Shown one piece after another: positions 35,776-44,750 of a DNA stretch of 64,000 bases. This DNA comes from CAYVTM01 sp964454645. GTDB taxonomy: Bacteria; Bacteroidota; Bacteroidia; Sphingobacteriales; Sphingobacteriaceae. The stretch lies in the NCBI GenBank assembly GCA_964454645.1, contig CAYVTM010000002.1, forward strand, positions 186,001-250,000, written 5' to 3'. Numbering within the stretch: the stretch's first letter is position 1; every line of letters starts with the position of its first letter. Made by a program: the position numbers and the translations under genes. The notes under the pieces were generated by a model. The model was given only the letters and a program-made list of their open reading frames with translations, was not told the origin of the DNA and ran no database searches.

Positions 35776-37071
35776 CTATATCGCTTCCAGCATTCTTTCT
35801 AACTTCATTCCTCGTGAACCTTTCAGCAGAATGGTATAATCGCGGTATTGGGCTTCTTTCAGATATTGAAGTAATTCTTCGGAACTTTGAAAGAAAAGAT
35901 AATCATCAGTTTTATTGGCATAAAATTCTTTTCCGCAAAAAAGCGCTTCGGCAAATCCTTTCTCTTTTATAAATGCGATTATTTCTTTATGACATCTCAG
36001 ACTTTCAGGACCCAGTTCAAACATATCCCCTAAAACCAGCAATTTCTTAGAGGCGGGGGTTTTAGAAAAATTATCAATAGCAGCATGCATACTACTTGGA
36101 TTCGCATTGTATGCATCTTTTATAATAGTATTATAATCGCTGCGACTTAATTGCGAACGATTGTTTTCCGGCCGGTATGCTTCAATACTTTTAATAATGT
36201 CGGGGATGGGGACTTCAAAATAGTTCGCCACACAAATCGCTGCCAATACATTATTCAAATTATACTCACCGATTAACTGTGTGTGCACCTGATAAATCGT
36301 TTCAGAACCCATCACCTGAAAAGCTACACATAAGGTTGGTTCTCCCGAAAGTACCCGCCCTCTTACATCCATATATATTCCCGAACCATAACTTATTTTC
36401 CTTTCCAATGCGGCAGCCATCTCCATCAAATCTGTGTCATCTCCATTAATAAAAATTGTTCCGTTTTTCAGATGTATATGATCGTATAATTCTTTCTTGC
36501 CTTTTTTAACTCCTTCAAAACCACCAAACCCTTCCAGATGTGCATAACCTACATTGGTAATAAGACCATAATCGGGGTTGGCAATTTCACAAAGCGCTTG
36601 TATTTCTTTCTGATGATTAGCACCCATTTCTACAATTGCCATTTCTACATCTTTCGTTAAAGCCAGCAATGTAAAAGGCACTCCTAAATGATTATTGAGA
36701 TTTCCTTGGGTAGCATAGGTTTTATACTTAGCCGAAAGCGCTGCATGTATCAATTCCTTCGTCGTAGTTTTTCCATTCGTACCGGTAATACCGATCAATG
36801 GAATGTTAAATTTTTTACGATGATGATGTGCCAAAGCTTGCAAGGTTTCCAATACATTCTCCACTAAAATACAACGTTCATCGCCGGCATATTTTGCATC
36901 GTCCAGAACCACATATACAGCCCCCGATTCCAGTGCCTGCATAGCAAAACTATTCCCGTCAAAATTTTCTCCTTTTAAGGCAAAGAAAATACTGCCGGGA
37001 AGAATATTACGGGTATCGGTACAAACAATGGGGTATTGTAGAAAGAGTTGATATAGCTGATCAATTGTCAT
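35776..37071 (-). CDS. murF: UDP-N-acetylmuramoyl-tripeptide--D-alanyl-D-alanine ligase
   Basis: The 431-residue enzyme joins D-Ala-D-Ala to the UDP-MurNAc-tripeptide, the last cytoplasmic step of peptidoglycan precursor synthesis. The N-terminal uridine-binding domain (VCTDTRNILPGSIFFALKG) precedes the ATP loop GITGTNGKTTTKE (GTNGKTT at 97-103). The central domain includes MAIVEMGANHQKEI and the Mg/substrate segment NNHLGVPFTLL. The C-terminal domain includes DAYNANPSSMHAAI and LVLGDMFELG. It stands apart from a dcw-type cluster here and is followed by a CPBP protease gene transcribed in the same direction but upstream (21 bases between). Confidence 0.95.
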   Translation of the reverse strand: MTIDQLYQLFLQYPIVCTDTRNILPGSIFFALKGENFDGNSFAMQALESGAVYVVLDDAKYAGDERCILVENVLETLQALAHHHRKKFNIPLIGITGTNGKTTTKELIHAALSAKYKTYATQGNLNNHLGVPFTLLALTKDVEMAIVEMGANHQKEIQALCEIANPDYGLITNVGYAHLEGFGGFEGVKKGKKELYDHIHLKNGTIFINGDDTDLMEMAAALERKISYGSGIYMDVRGRVLSGEPTLCVAFQVMGSETIYQVHTQLIGEYNLNNVLAAICVANYFEVPIPDIIKSIEAYRPENNRSQLSRSDYNTIIKDAYNANPSSMHAAIDNFSKTPASKKLLVLGDMFELGPESLRCHKEIIAFIKEKGFAEALFCGKEFYANKTDDYLFFQSSEELLQYLKEAQYRDYTILLKGSRGMKLERMLEAI

Positions 37072-37092
37072 AACTATTAAGCAAATGCGAAA

Positions 37093-37773
37093 TTAAATTT
37101 TATCCCAAAGAAAATAAAAATACAAATCGATATTGGCATAAATAAAATATAACCCAATGGTATCAATTATCCCATGCACCAACAGGGGCATCCAGATATT
37201 ATAAGCGTTTCGAACAAACAGATATCCTAAAAAAGCTCCGGTAATTCCGGTTGTGATAATACCTGATATACCCTGATAGCTGTGAGCTAATCCAAAGATA
37301 GCCGAACTGATAATGACAATCCAAAAATCCCGGCTCCCGGATTCGGGGATATACTTTTTCATTTCATTCATCAGGTATCCTCTAAAAACTGTTTCTTCAA
37401 TGAATACTACAAATACCCATACAAAAACCAACCACATTATTAATGTAGCCCAACTTCCCCGTATGCCTTCAAAGGTTTCATAATTCAGCGGAACCTTAGT
37501 GATATGAGCAATGAATGGTTCGAGCAATGCACTTAAAAATAACTGGAAAAGCAGCCCGAAGAGGAATGAATAAATAAGTACCTTCGGCCAGGATTGAGGC
37601 TTCGAAAAACCAATGCTATACAAACGCTCGCGACGAACCCATAAAATAAAGAAGATCAGCAAAAGGGCAAGCGCAACGCCGATCCCAGGGATAAGAATGA
37701 CTGCCAGCAGCGCTATGTTTATAAAAAACACAAACACTTTACGATGGAACAAATACTCTAATTGCGTACGCAT
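37093..37773 (-). CDS. CPBP (CAAX/Abi) family intramembrane metalloprotease
   Basis: The 226-residue protein has 6-7 membrane helices. It carries the three family motifs: EETVFRGYLMNEMKK (E-E-x3-R), FGLAHSYQG (F-x3-H) and LVHGIIDTIG (H-x3-D/N). These form the metal site of CPBP glutamic-type or metalloproteases, which can process prenylated proteins or peptides or take part in bacteriocin self-immunity. No peptide or bacteriocin gene is adjacent. It lies just upstream of murF in the same direction and may be co-transcribed with it. Confidence 0.88.
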   Translation of the reverse strand: MRTQLEYLFHRKVFVFFINIALLAVILIPGIGVALALLLIFFILWVRRERLYSIGFSKPQSWPKVLIYSFLFGLLFQLFLSALLEPFIAHITKVPLNYETFEGIRGSWATLIMWLVFVWVFVVFIEETVFRGYLMNEMKKYIPESGSRDFWIVIISSAIFGLAHSYQGISGIITTGITGAFLGYLFVRNAYNIWMPLLVHGIIDTIGLYFIYANIDLYFYFLWDKI

Positions 37774-38265
37774 GGATTAGCCTGATGTACATTTAAAGCT
37801 ATGAAAAAAATTGTGAATAACAGAATTGAAGAATTGTTTTGCATTTTATTTCCTGCAAAGATCAGGAAAGATTCCCCTGTTTCAGAATAAAACTCCTGAT
37901 TTGCCGGATATGTTTTGCATATTCTCTGTGACAAGCTCTGCGAACTTTACAGTAAAAAAATACTTATTGCTTTAAAGAATATTCGAAATCCAACACAGAA
38001 TATTTGCAGCTACTCTTTTAAAACCGCGGAGGACACCGAAACGTATTCCTTATATTATACCAAACATGAATCACGCAGAGGGCGCAGAGAAGTGTTCGTT
38101 AGATAAGTGTTTTAGGAAATAAATTTGTGATATGCGCTTTGCATACTCCGCGAAAACCTCTGCGCACTTTACGGTAACTGATTTGGATCTATTCTTTGTA
38201 CAGATAAAAAAGATTTTCAGGATTGTATAATTAACCATACAACCCACTGAAGAAAAGCTAAAGAA
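37774..38265. repeat. Gene-free 492-base gap with copies of a dispersed intergenic repeat
   Basis: No convincing gene is seen in this gap. A 20-base word occurs twice in the same orientation with two mismatches: ctctgcgaactttacagtaa at 37936-37955 and ctctgcgcactttacggtaa at 38158-38177. Between them are partly inverted relatives, including cgcggaggacaccgaa at about 38025-38040 and cacgcagagggcgcagagaa at 38072-38091. Words of this kind (gcagag..cgcagag, ctctgcg..ctttacggt) recur in intergenic regions of many bacteria. A frame across the middle (37915-38106) is an artefact of the repeat. Confidence 0.65.
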
Positions 38266-39225
38266 TTAAAGTAAACCTTCAATAATATCTTCTACGGAAA
38301 CACGCTCGGCTTCGGCTTTATAATTACGAACGATACGGTGACGCAACACGGTAGTAGCTACAGCTTTTACATCTTCAATATCCGGAGCATATTTTCCGTG
38401 GATAGCTGCATGACCCTTCGCTCCTAATATTAAATATTGCGAAGCTCGCGGACCGGCCCCCCAGGATAAATAGGTATTTACTTCCTGAGTAGCACGCTCT
38501 GTATTCGGCCGGGTTTTGCTGATAACATTCACTGCATATTCCATCACATGATCGGTTACCGGAATGTTTCTTACCAATTGCTGAAAATAAATAATTTGCT
38601 CGGCGTTCAATATTTTCCTCAAAGATACTTCGCGATTCGAAGTAGTGTTTTTCACTATCTGAACTTCTTCTCCGAAAGAAGGATAATCTAACAGAACATT
38701 AAACATAAATCGGTCAAGTTGCGCCTCCGGCAAAGGATAGGTTCCTTCCTGTTCGATCGGATTTTGTGTTGCCAATACAAAGAAAGGTCTGGGCAAAGCA
38801 TGATGTGTACCCGCAGCGGTTACTGAACGCTCCTGCATCGCTTCTAATAAAGCTGCCTGAGTTTTCGGAGGGGTACGGTTAATCTCATCGGCCAATACAA
38901 TGTTCGAAAAGATCGGGCCTTTAATAAATTTGAATGCTCTGTTTTCATCCAGAATTTCCGCACCGGTAATATCCGAAGGCATCAGGTCGGGAGTAAACTG
39001 AATACGGTTATATTCCAGATCGAGAACCTGCGAAACCGTTTGGACTAAAAGTGTTTTCGCCAATCCCGGAACACCTACCAATAAACAATGCCCATTGCTG
39101 AAAATCGAAAGGATGACCATTTTTAAAATATCATCTTGCCCTACAATAACATTTGCAATCTCCGATCTGATTTCCTTATACGATGTTGCCAAAGCATCTA
39201 CCGCTTCAACTTCTGATTTAAACAT
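38266..39225 (-). CDS. MoxR family AAA+ ATPase
   Basis: The 319-residue ATPase has Walker A GVPGLAKT at 51-58, Walker B IVLADEINRTPPKTQAALLEAMQE with the sensor segment VLATQNPIEQEGTYPLPEAQLDRF, and the MoxR C-terminal lid (YLSWGAGPRASQYLILGAKGHA). MoxR proteins act as chaperones, often with von Willebrand (VWA) partner proteins encoded downstream. Here the downstream side is the 492-base repeat gap and no VWA gene follows. It lies two bases after the SurA-like gene, so it ends an operon of envelope-folding factors. Confidence 0.93.
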   Translation of the reverse strand: MFKSEVEAVDALATSYKEIRSEIANVIVGQDDILKMVILSIFSNGHCLLVGVPGLAKTLLVQTVSQVLDLEYNRIQFTPDLMPSDITGAEILDENRAFKFIKGPIFSNIVLADEINRTPPKTQAALLEAMQERSVTAAGTHHALPRPFFVLATQNPIEQEGTYPLPEAQLDRFMFNVLLDYPSFGEEVQIVKNTTSNREVSLRKILNAEQIIYFQQLVRNIPVTDHVMEYAVNVISKTRPNTERATQEVNTYLSWGAGPRASQYLILGAKGHAAIHGKYAPDIEDVKAVATTVLRHRIVRNYKAEAERVSVEDIIEGLL

Positions 39226-39227
39226 GC

Positions 39228-40616
39228 TTATTTCGATTTAGATAATTTCTTTTTTGCCTCGACAGAATCATACCACACTTTTAATTGCTCACAGTTTTTA
39301 TATTCATCCGATAAGTACAAATAGGTTCCATCACGTTTACTTTGAAACCAATCGCTCATAGCCTTACTTTGTTTATCGGTTAATGCCGCTTGTTGTATCT
39401 TTTGATAATCATCGGTAAGATTCGCCTGATGCGGATCTGTTTTCGATATGTAATACACCATACGATAAGCTTGCTCATTCGTATTGGTACGATACAATGC
39501 AGGTTCGGAAACCTCTCCCGGTTTCATATTCTCTACGACAAAAAATAATCCGGGATCCAATTGGTCCGTAGGAATTTTCGAAGTTCCATCGTTCATATTC
39601 TGAAGGATGCCGCCGTTGTTTTTAGTAGCATCATCATCCGAAAATTTTCCGGCTGCTTCGGAAAAGGTCATCTTATTTTCCTTAATCAAAAAATAAACAC
39701 TATCCATTTCTTTTTTCGTCAATAACAAATCGTTATAATCGGTAGTAGGTTTAATAAGAATATGTCGAACATTTACCTGCTCACCACGTCGTTCTATTAA
39801 TTGTACAATATGAAAACCGAACTCCGTTTCTACAATGGTTGAAAGCTCTCCTGGTTTTAATTTAAAAGCTACCGCTTCAAAAGCTTTCACCAATTCACCT
39901 CTTCCCACAAACCCTAATTCACCGCCACTCTTCGCCGACCCATCCTGAGAATATAAAATCGCTAAGGTTGCAAAGTCTTCCCCTTTAGCAACACGTACAC
40001 GCAGTATCTCCAATTTGTCCTTGGCTTCCTGCTTCGCACGATCACTCACTTTCGGTTTTTTGGTAATAACAGCAATCTCTACTTCTGTATTGAAGTATGG
40101 CAAACTGTCTTTGGGAATTTTATTGTAAAAATCTTTTACTTCCGACGGAGTAACAAAAACATTTTGTGTAATCTCAGCTTGCATACTCTGCGCTAAAATC
40201 ATGGCACGAATATCTTCACGTAGATCTTCTTTAAATTCAATGATGGATTTCCCAAGAAATTGTTCCAACTTTTCCTGCGAACCGATCTGCGCTGTAAAGT
40301 AAGCAATTCTTCGTGTCAACTCATCTTCAACCTGCGACTCACTAATTTTCAGTGAGTCGACAATTGCCTGATTTTGCAACATTTTCTGAGTAAGTATCCC
40401 ATCCAATATTTCACATTTCACATCTTCATTCGCTGCATATCCCTGTGAAATATATTGCGCATATTGTCCTTCTACATCCGAAAGCAATATAATATTCTCC
40501 CCCAGTACCGCAATAATTTTATCTGCAGTTACTTCCTGCGCTTTTAACCCCAAAGCTCCTGACAGCATTATCAATACTGTCAACACATATCTATTTTTTA
40601 TCATTGAATATTTCAA
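39228..40616 (-). CDS. SurA-like periplasmic peptidyl-prolyl isomerase/chaperone
   Basis: The 462-residue protein has a signal peptide (VLTVLIMLSGALGLKAQ), a SurA N-terminal chaperone domain (ADKIIAVLGENIILLSDVE) and two parvulin-type rotamase regions. The first is clear (LYSQDGSAKSGGELGFVGRGELVKAFEAVAFKLKPGE, then FGFHIVQLIERRG). The second, near 285-390 (FSDDDATKNNGGILQN), is more degenerate. It assists outer-membrane protein folding. The first Met overlaps the preceding lipoprotein gene by 26 bases; Met5 is an alternative start with a shorter overlap. It is the middle of a three-gene PPIase group. Confidence 0.9.
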   Translation of the reverse strand: MKYSMIKNRYVLTVLIMLSGALGLKAQEVTADKIIAVLGENIILLSDVEGQYAQYISQGYAANEDVKCEILDGILTQKMLQNQAIVDSLKISESQVEDELTRRIAYFTAQIGSQEKLEQFLGKSIIEFKEDLREDIRAMILAQSMQAEITQNVFVTPSEVKDFYNKIPKDSLPYFNTEVEIAVITKKPKVSDRAKQEAKDKLEILRVRVAKGEDFATLAILYSQDGSAKSGGELGFVGRGELVKAFEAVAFKLKPGELSTIVETEFGFHIVQLIERRGEQVNVRHILIKPTTDYNDLLLTKKEMDSVYFLIKENKMTFSEAAGKFSDDDATKNNGGILQNMNDGTSKIPTDQLDPGLFFVVENMKPGEVSEPALYRTNTNEQAYRMVYYISKTDPHQANLTDDYQKIQQAALTDKQSKAMSDWFQSKRDGTYLYLSDEYKNCEQLKVWYDSVEAKKKLSKSK

Positions 40617-41451
40617 AATTATTTTTCAGGAATGCCTCATCGTAAATACTTTTCTCCATATCATTCACCAGTTTCAGCTTGCGTTTATTAATGATGATAT
40701 TGCGAATATTATCTTTTTCGAACTCGAGTGGTGATACTCCGTCTTTGAACATATAATCGCGTATCTTCACAAGATACTGAAAAGCATCATCTTTAAACTC
40801 TATGTAATTGTTTTTTTGCAGAATATAACTTTCTGAAAAACGGTTTAAAGGAATTACATTGACCAAATGCTCAAGATAAAACCAATTCGTATCCGAAAGC
40901 GAATAGATAGTTGCAAATTGCATGCAATACGTTTCTATCTCTGTCCGATCCTTTTCCTTATCCGAACGAAACCATTTAACAGCATTATCAAGCTTATGCG
41001 CGCTCAGAGGAATTTTGGCATAAGAGGCTTTTACAATACTCTTCTTCAGTTCGAAGTTCGACTTATTTAAAGCATAGTAATTCTCTATTTGTTCGTTAGT
41101 GACTACCGTATCCAGTTTCTGAGCAACTAATTGTTGTTCGTACGAATAAATAATCAAAGAATTACGATAGTTCTCCAATTGCGCATTGATCACCTCATCA
41201 TCATAATCGGTATTGTTCTCCGCTTGCTTTAACAAAAGCTGCTGACGTATCCAGTTATTAATATAACTATATACTATATCAATACTGTCTTTAGGTTGTG
41301 TCCCTTTGGGAACAATTCCTGCAATATCTTCCGCATACAGATATTTATCAAAAGCTCGTGCAATAGCGTCATCTTTACGTTCAAATTTAGATTTGATGTA
41401 TTGACATGCGGAAGCATTGAATAAAAATATAACCAGAATAAGATATCTCAA
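40591..41451 (-). CDS. SurA-N-like lipoprotein chaperone without rotamase domain
   Basis: The 286-residue protein has a lipoprotein signal (ILVIFLFNASACQYIKSK, Cys16). The next part (YSYINNWIRQQLLLKQAENN, then DDEVINAQLENYRNSLIIYSYEQQLV) resembles the helical N-terminal chaperone module of SurA/PpiD proteins. No parvulin core with the S-x-D or GGxLG/FxxxAF motifs is visible. It lies between two full PPIase genes, 44 bases after one and overlapping the other by 26 bases. It is probably a membrane-anchored folding helper; that is inferred from context and layout. Confidence 0.72.
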   Translation of the reverse strand: MRYLILVIFLFNASACQYIKSKFERKDDAIARAFDKYLYAEDIAGIVPKGTQPKDSIDIVYSYINNWIRQQLLLKQAENNTDYDDEVINAQLENYRNSLIIYSYEQQLVAQKLDTVVTNEQIENYYALNKSNFELKKSIVKASYAKIPLSAHKLDNAVKWFRSDKEKDRTEIETYCMQFATIYSLSDTNWFYLEHLVNVIPLNRFSESYILQKNNYIEFKDDAFQYLVKIRDYMFKDGVSPLEFEKDNIRNIIINKRKLKLVNDMEKSIYDEAFLKNNFEIFNDKK

Positions 41452-41495
41452 TGTACGCTATTAAAAACAGCTCCCCACAAAGGAGCATGTGGTTA

Positions 41496-43466
41496 TTATT
41501 GTTTAATTAAACTTTTAAATACCTCTTCGTTTACTTTTACAGAATATTTCTGCTTTAACTCTTTTATCCATTCTTTCTCAAGGTAAGACTGAAAATCTCC
41601 GATAACCGTTGCACGTACTTCATCCAGTTTTTTGGTTTGTGCCGGAAGTACTTCTTTTACATTTACAAAGACAACTGTATTCATTGTATTTATATTGCCT
41701 GTAACTCCTTTTACCCAGGTTATTCCATCAATTACCGCATTATCTCCACGCTCAAACTTATCCGATTTAAGGGTAAGATTTAAGGGGTTCTCTTTATTCA
41801 TTCTTCTCATCAAAGAATCTTCAGTGATTTTTTTATTCTTCATAAGCTTACGAACCTGTTTAGCAATCTCTGCATCTTTACAGGTGTAAATACTAGCATC
41901 TACACGATCATCCCAACGATAGTTCTCCTTGTTTGCCTCAAAATATTTTTCCAGTCCCGCTGAATCTTTCACTGCTGCCGACCAGATTTTTTCATCCGTT
42001 AGTTCGAATAATAAAATTCCGTCACGATACTCATTCATCACCGATTGAAACTCGGGATATTTTTGTTCCAAGCGTGATTCCTCAAACTCGGTAAGGTTTT
42101 GATTAATAAAATAGTCGTACATATCCGCTTTAAAGCGCTCGAAATTATTTTTACCTAAATTGATTTGATGCTCGGCAACGTGTTTAGCAAAATCTTTTAC
42201 ATAGATTTTAACATCCGCATAACCTGCCAGCAAAGCATTTGGGTTGGCAGCATCTTCCATCATAAATCTGCCATAAAAAATTGCCGAGTCGGCCTTTTTA
42301 TAGAAAGCATTTAATACTTTCGGATGATCGACGAATTTGTATTCCTTTTTCAACTTCGCTATAAAGGATTTCTTGTTCAGCTCGGAACGAGAGTCTTTTG
42401 AAACTTTTGTTTTAATGGCGCTTTTACTTTCCTCAAAAGCAGGAACAGGTTTACGTCCCAGCATCTTTACAATATGCCATCCGTAAGAAGTCAGAAAAGG
42501 TTTTGAGTAATCCCCGATATTTTTCAGAGCAAATGCCTGTTCTTCAAACTCTGCAACCATTTCTCCGGTTTTAAACTCCTTAATGGCTCCCCCTATTTTT
42601 GCCGAAGGTTTATCTTCGGAATATTGAGCTGCCAAAGTTTCGAAGCTCTCCCCTGCCTGAAGTTTAGTATATATCTCATCAATCTTCGCTTTTACTTTCA
42701 GTGAATCCTCAGCATTCATTTCAGCCGATAAACGCACCATGATATGGGCTGTCTTTACCGTACCTTGTGCCGGACGAATGGCAGTAACTTTCACCAAATG
42801 ATATCCGTATCGTGTACGTACAGGCATCGAGACTTCTCCTTGCTTCATTGTATAGGCTGCAGTCTCGAATGGATACACCATGGAGAATGCCGTAAAATAT
42901 CCTAAATCTCCTTGTGTCTTTTTTGCATAAGTATCGTCCGAATATTGCTCCGCCAGTTTCCCGAAATCTTCCTTCTTCTCAACAATACGCTTACGCAGAT
43001 TCATTATTTTATGATATGCTGCCAATGTATCTTTAGGTTTTGCATCCTCGGCACATTGAATTAAGATATGACTGGCTCTGATTTCTTTTTGTGAACGATC
43101 GTATGCTTCCTGAATTAAATGCTCCGTAACCGATTTATCTGTTAAATAAGGAGCTGCTAATTGTCTTCTGTATCCGCTTAATTCGTATTTGAATTTTTGT
43201 AGCGTATCCATTCCCAATGATTTCGCCTCCAACACCTTTAATTTGAAATTGGTGTACAAGTCGAGATATTCTCTTAATGTTTTCTCATCACTTATATTCC
43301 CTTGTTTCGAATTGTTTTTTTGAAAAACATATTCGAACTCCTGTTTTGAAACCCGCTCATCCCCCACTGTCATTAAAACTTCTTCTTGTTGCGCAAATGC
43401 AGACGTTGTTAACGCAAATGCTGCAATTCCTAGTACTAGCTTTTTTAACAAATTCTGATGTTTCAT
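41496..43466 (-). CDS. Periplasmic peptidyl-prolyl cis-trans isomerase with two parvulin domains
   Basis: The 656-residue protein has a signal peptide (LVLGIAAFALTTSAFAQ), an N-terminal chaperone region (MTVGDERVSKQEFEYVFQKNN) and two parvulin domains. The first includes ASHILIQC, YSDDTYAKKTQGDLGYF and YGYHLVKV; the second includes AHIMVRL, YSEDKPSAKIGGAIKEF and YGWHIVKML. A long C-terminal region of about 280 residues follows without a recognised domain (FYGRFMMEDAANPNALL onward). It should assist folding of outer-membrane and secreted proteins. It leads the three-gene PPIase group with MoxR and is divergent from the 43594 gene. Confidence 0.9.
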   Translation of the reverse strand: MKHQNLLKKLVLGIAAFALTTSAFAQQEEVLMTVGDERVSKQEFEYVFQKNNSKQGNISDEKTLREYLDLYTNFKLKVLEAKSLGMDTLQKFKYELSGYRRQLAAPYLTDKSVTEHLIQEAYDRSQKEIRASHILIQCAEDAKPKDTLAAYHKIMNLRKRIVEKKEDFGKLAEQYSDDTYAKKTQGDLGYFTAFSMVYPFETAAYTMKQGEVSMPVRTRYGYHLVKVTAIRPAQGTVKTAHIMVRLSAEMNAEDSLKVKAKIDEIYTKLQAGESFETLAAQYSEDKPSAKIGGAIKEFKTGEMVAEFEEQAFALKNIGDYSKPFLTSYGWHIVKMLGRKPVPAFEESKSAIKTKVSKDSRSELNKKSFIAKLKKEYKFVDHPKVLNAFYKKADSAIFYGRFMMEDAANPNALLAGYADVKIYVKDFAKHVAEHQINLGKNNFERFKADMYDYFINQNLTEFEESRLEQKYPEFQSVMNEYRDGILLFELTDEKIWSAAVKDSAGLEKYFEANKENYRWDDRVDASIYTCKDAEIAKQVRKLMKNKKITEDSLMRRMNKENPLNLTLKSDKFERGDNAVIDGITWVKGVTGNINTMNTVVFVNVKEVLPAQTKKLDEVRATVIGDFQSYLEKEWIKELKQKYSVKVNEEVFKSLIKQ

Positions 43467-43593
43467 TGTATATCCGCTTTATTTCTTTTATGTTTAAAGT
43501 GTGCTAAAATAGAATAATTTTCAAAGGGAAACAACGTCTGTTTGATTAAGATTCATATTTATTGAATAGAATTTTACCTTTGAATCGCGAAAT

Positions 43594-44112
43594 ATGGAAA
43601 ACATTCTACATACAAATGATCCCGGAGCATTGCTTTATATGTTCGGGGAAAGCATTTACAATATTAAGGAAACAACTGACAATCAGCCTGTATCAAATAC
43701 AAATACCTCTATATCCTCTCCATCCTTTGATTATTTGGGAGAAAACAACAAATATATCCTGGTGCTCATTCATAACCCTCAATCCGAAAAAATCATTGCA
43801 AAAGAAGATCATGAACTCCTTCTGAAAACCCTTAAGGCACTTTCTTTGGATATGCGCGATATTGCTTTGGTTAACATAGCCCATCAGACAAATAAGCATT
43901 TGAATGACTATAAATCATATTTCTCTCCTTCAAAACTGGTAGGTTTCGGGATTTCAACTGAGGATCTACAATTAGAAAAAACCGTTTCCAGAAATGTAAT
44001 TCAATCCATTGCGGATGTTAAAATTTTATTAACAGATTCCCTGGCTCAATTGGCGAAAGACCAGGAAGCAAAAACCTTATGGTGGAAAGCGATGAAGACC
44101 CTTTTTCAATAA
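43594..44112 (+). CDS. Hypothetical protein upstream of rdgB
   Basis: I do not recognise this 172-residue protein with certainty. It contains a strand-helix pattern with KYILVLIHNPQSEKIIAKEDHELLLKTLKALSLDMRDIALVNIAHQ and later LVGFGISTEDLQLEK. That order of a hydrophobic strand, a loop, helices and a second strand recalls uracil-DNA-glycosylase-like folds, including the DNA polymerase III psi subunit, but this is only a guess. Its stop lies 2 bases before the rdgB ATG, so the two are translated together. Codon use and length look like a real gene. Confidence 0.72.
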   Translation: MENILHTNDPGALLYMFGESIYNIKETTDNQPVSNTNTSISSPSFDYLGENNKYILVLIHNPQSEKIIAKEDHELLLKTLKALSLDMRDIALVNIAHQTNKHLNDYKSYFSPSKLVGFGISTEDLQLEKTVSRNVIQSIADVKILLTDSLAQLAKDQEAKTLWWKAMKTLFQ

Positions 44113-44114
44113 AC

Positions 44115-44699
44115 ATGAGCAAAATAGAATTATTGATTGCCACGCAAAATGCCCATAAACTCGAAGAGATAAAAAACATCATCGGAGATCGTTTTCATCT
44201 GATTAGCCTTGCAGAGTTGGATTTTCACGAAGATATTCCAGAAACGGCTGATACACTGAGTGGTAATGCATCTTTAAAAGCTTCTTTTATCCATCATAAA
44301 TTCAAAAAAAATTGTTTGGCGGATGATAGCGGACTGGAAGTTTTTGCCTTAAACGGTGCCCCGGGAGTATATTCCGCACGCTATGCCGGCGAACAAAAAA
44401 GTTATTCCGATAATAATTTGCATCTACTGAAAAATATGCGGGGAATACAAAATCGTTCGGCGCAGTTTCGTACGATTATCTCGCTTTTTTGGAATGGAAA
44501 AGAGTATCCGTTCGAAGGGATCGTTAAAGGGCAAATACTCGAAGAAACCAGGGGGAATAAGGGTTTCGGCTATGATCCGCTTTTCGTACCCGAAGGCTTT
44601 ACACAAAGCTTTGCCGAAATGGATGCCGCCGAAAAAAATAAAATCAGTCATCGTGCCCATGCCTTACATGCCCTTCATGATTTTTTAAAATCAATCTGA
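44115..44699 (+). CDS. rdgB: dITP/XTP pyrophosphatase (Ham1/RdgB)
   Basis: ATG at 44115 gives 194 residues starting MSKIELLIATQNAHKLEEI, the family's nucleotide-binding start (T/S-x-N-x-x-K). An in-frame extension into the upstream gene is rejected. Further motifs are CLADDSGLEVFALNGAPGVYSARYAG, the central R-T-I-I-S segment, GNKGFGYDPLFVPEG and EKNKISHRAHAL. The enzyme hydrolyses non-canonical purine nucleoside triphosphates to monophosphates and pyrophosphate, keeping them out of DNA. It directly follows the hypothetical gene at 43594. Confidence 0.95.
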   Translation: MSKIELLIATQNAHKLEEIKNIIGDRFHLISLAELDFHEDIPETADTLSGNASLKASFIHHKFKKNCLADDSGLEVFALNGAPGVYSARYAGEQKSYSDNNLHLLKNMRGIQNRSAQFRTIISLFWNGKEYPFEGIVKGQILEETRGNKGFGYDPLFVPEGFTQSFAEMDAAEKNKISHRAHALHALHDFLKSI

Positions 44700-44750
44700 A
44701 AAACTTTTCCACGCTAATATTTTTTGCTAAAATTTTTAGCAAATTTGCGC

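Noticed and set aside
37915..38106. Open frame of 63 codons in the large gap before the MoxR gene
   Set aside because: It lies across dispersed-repeat words and has no protein-like pattern.
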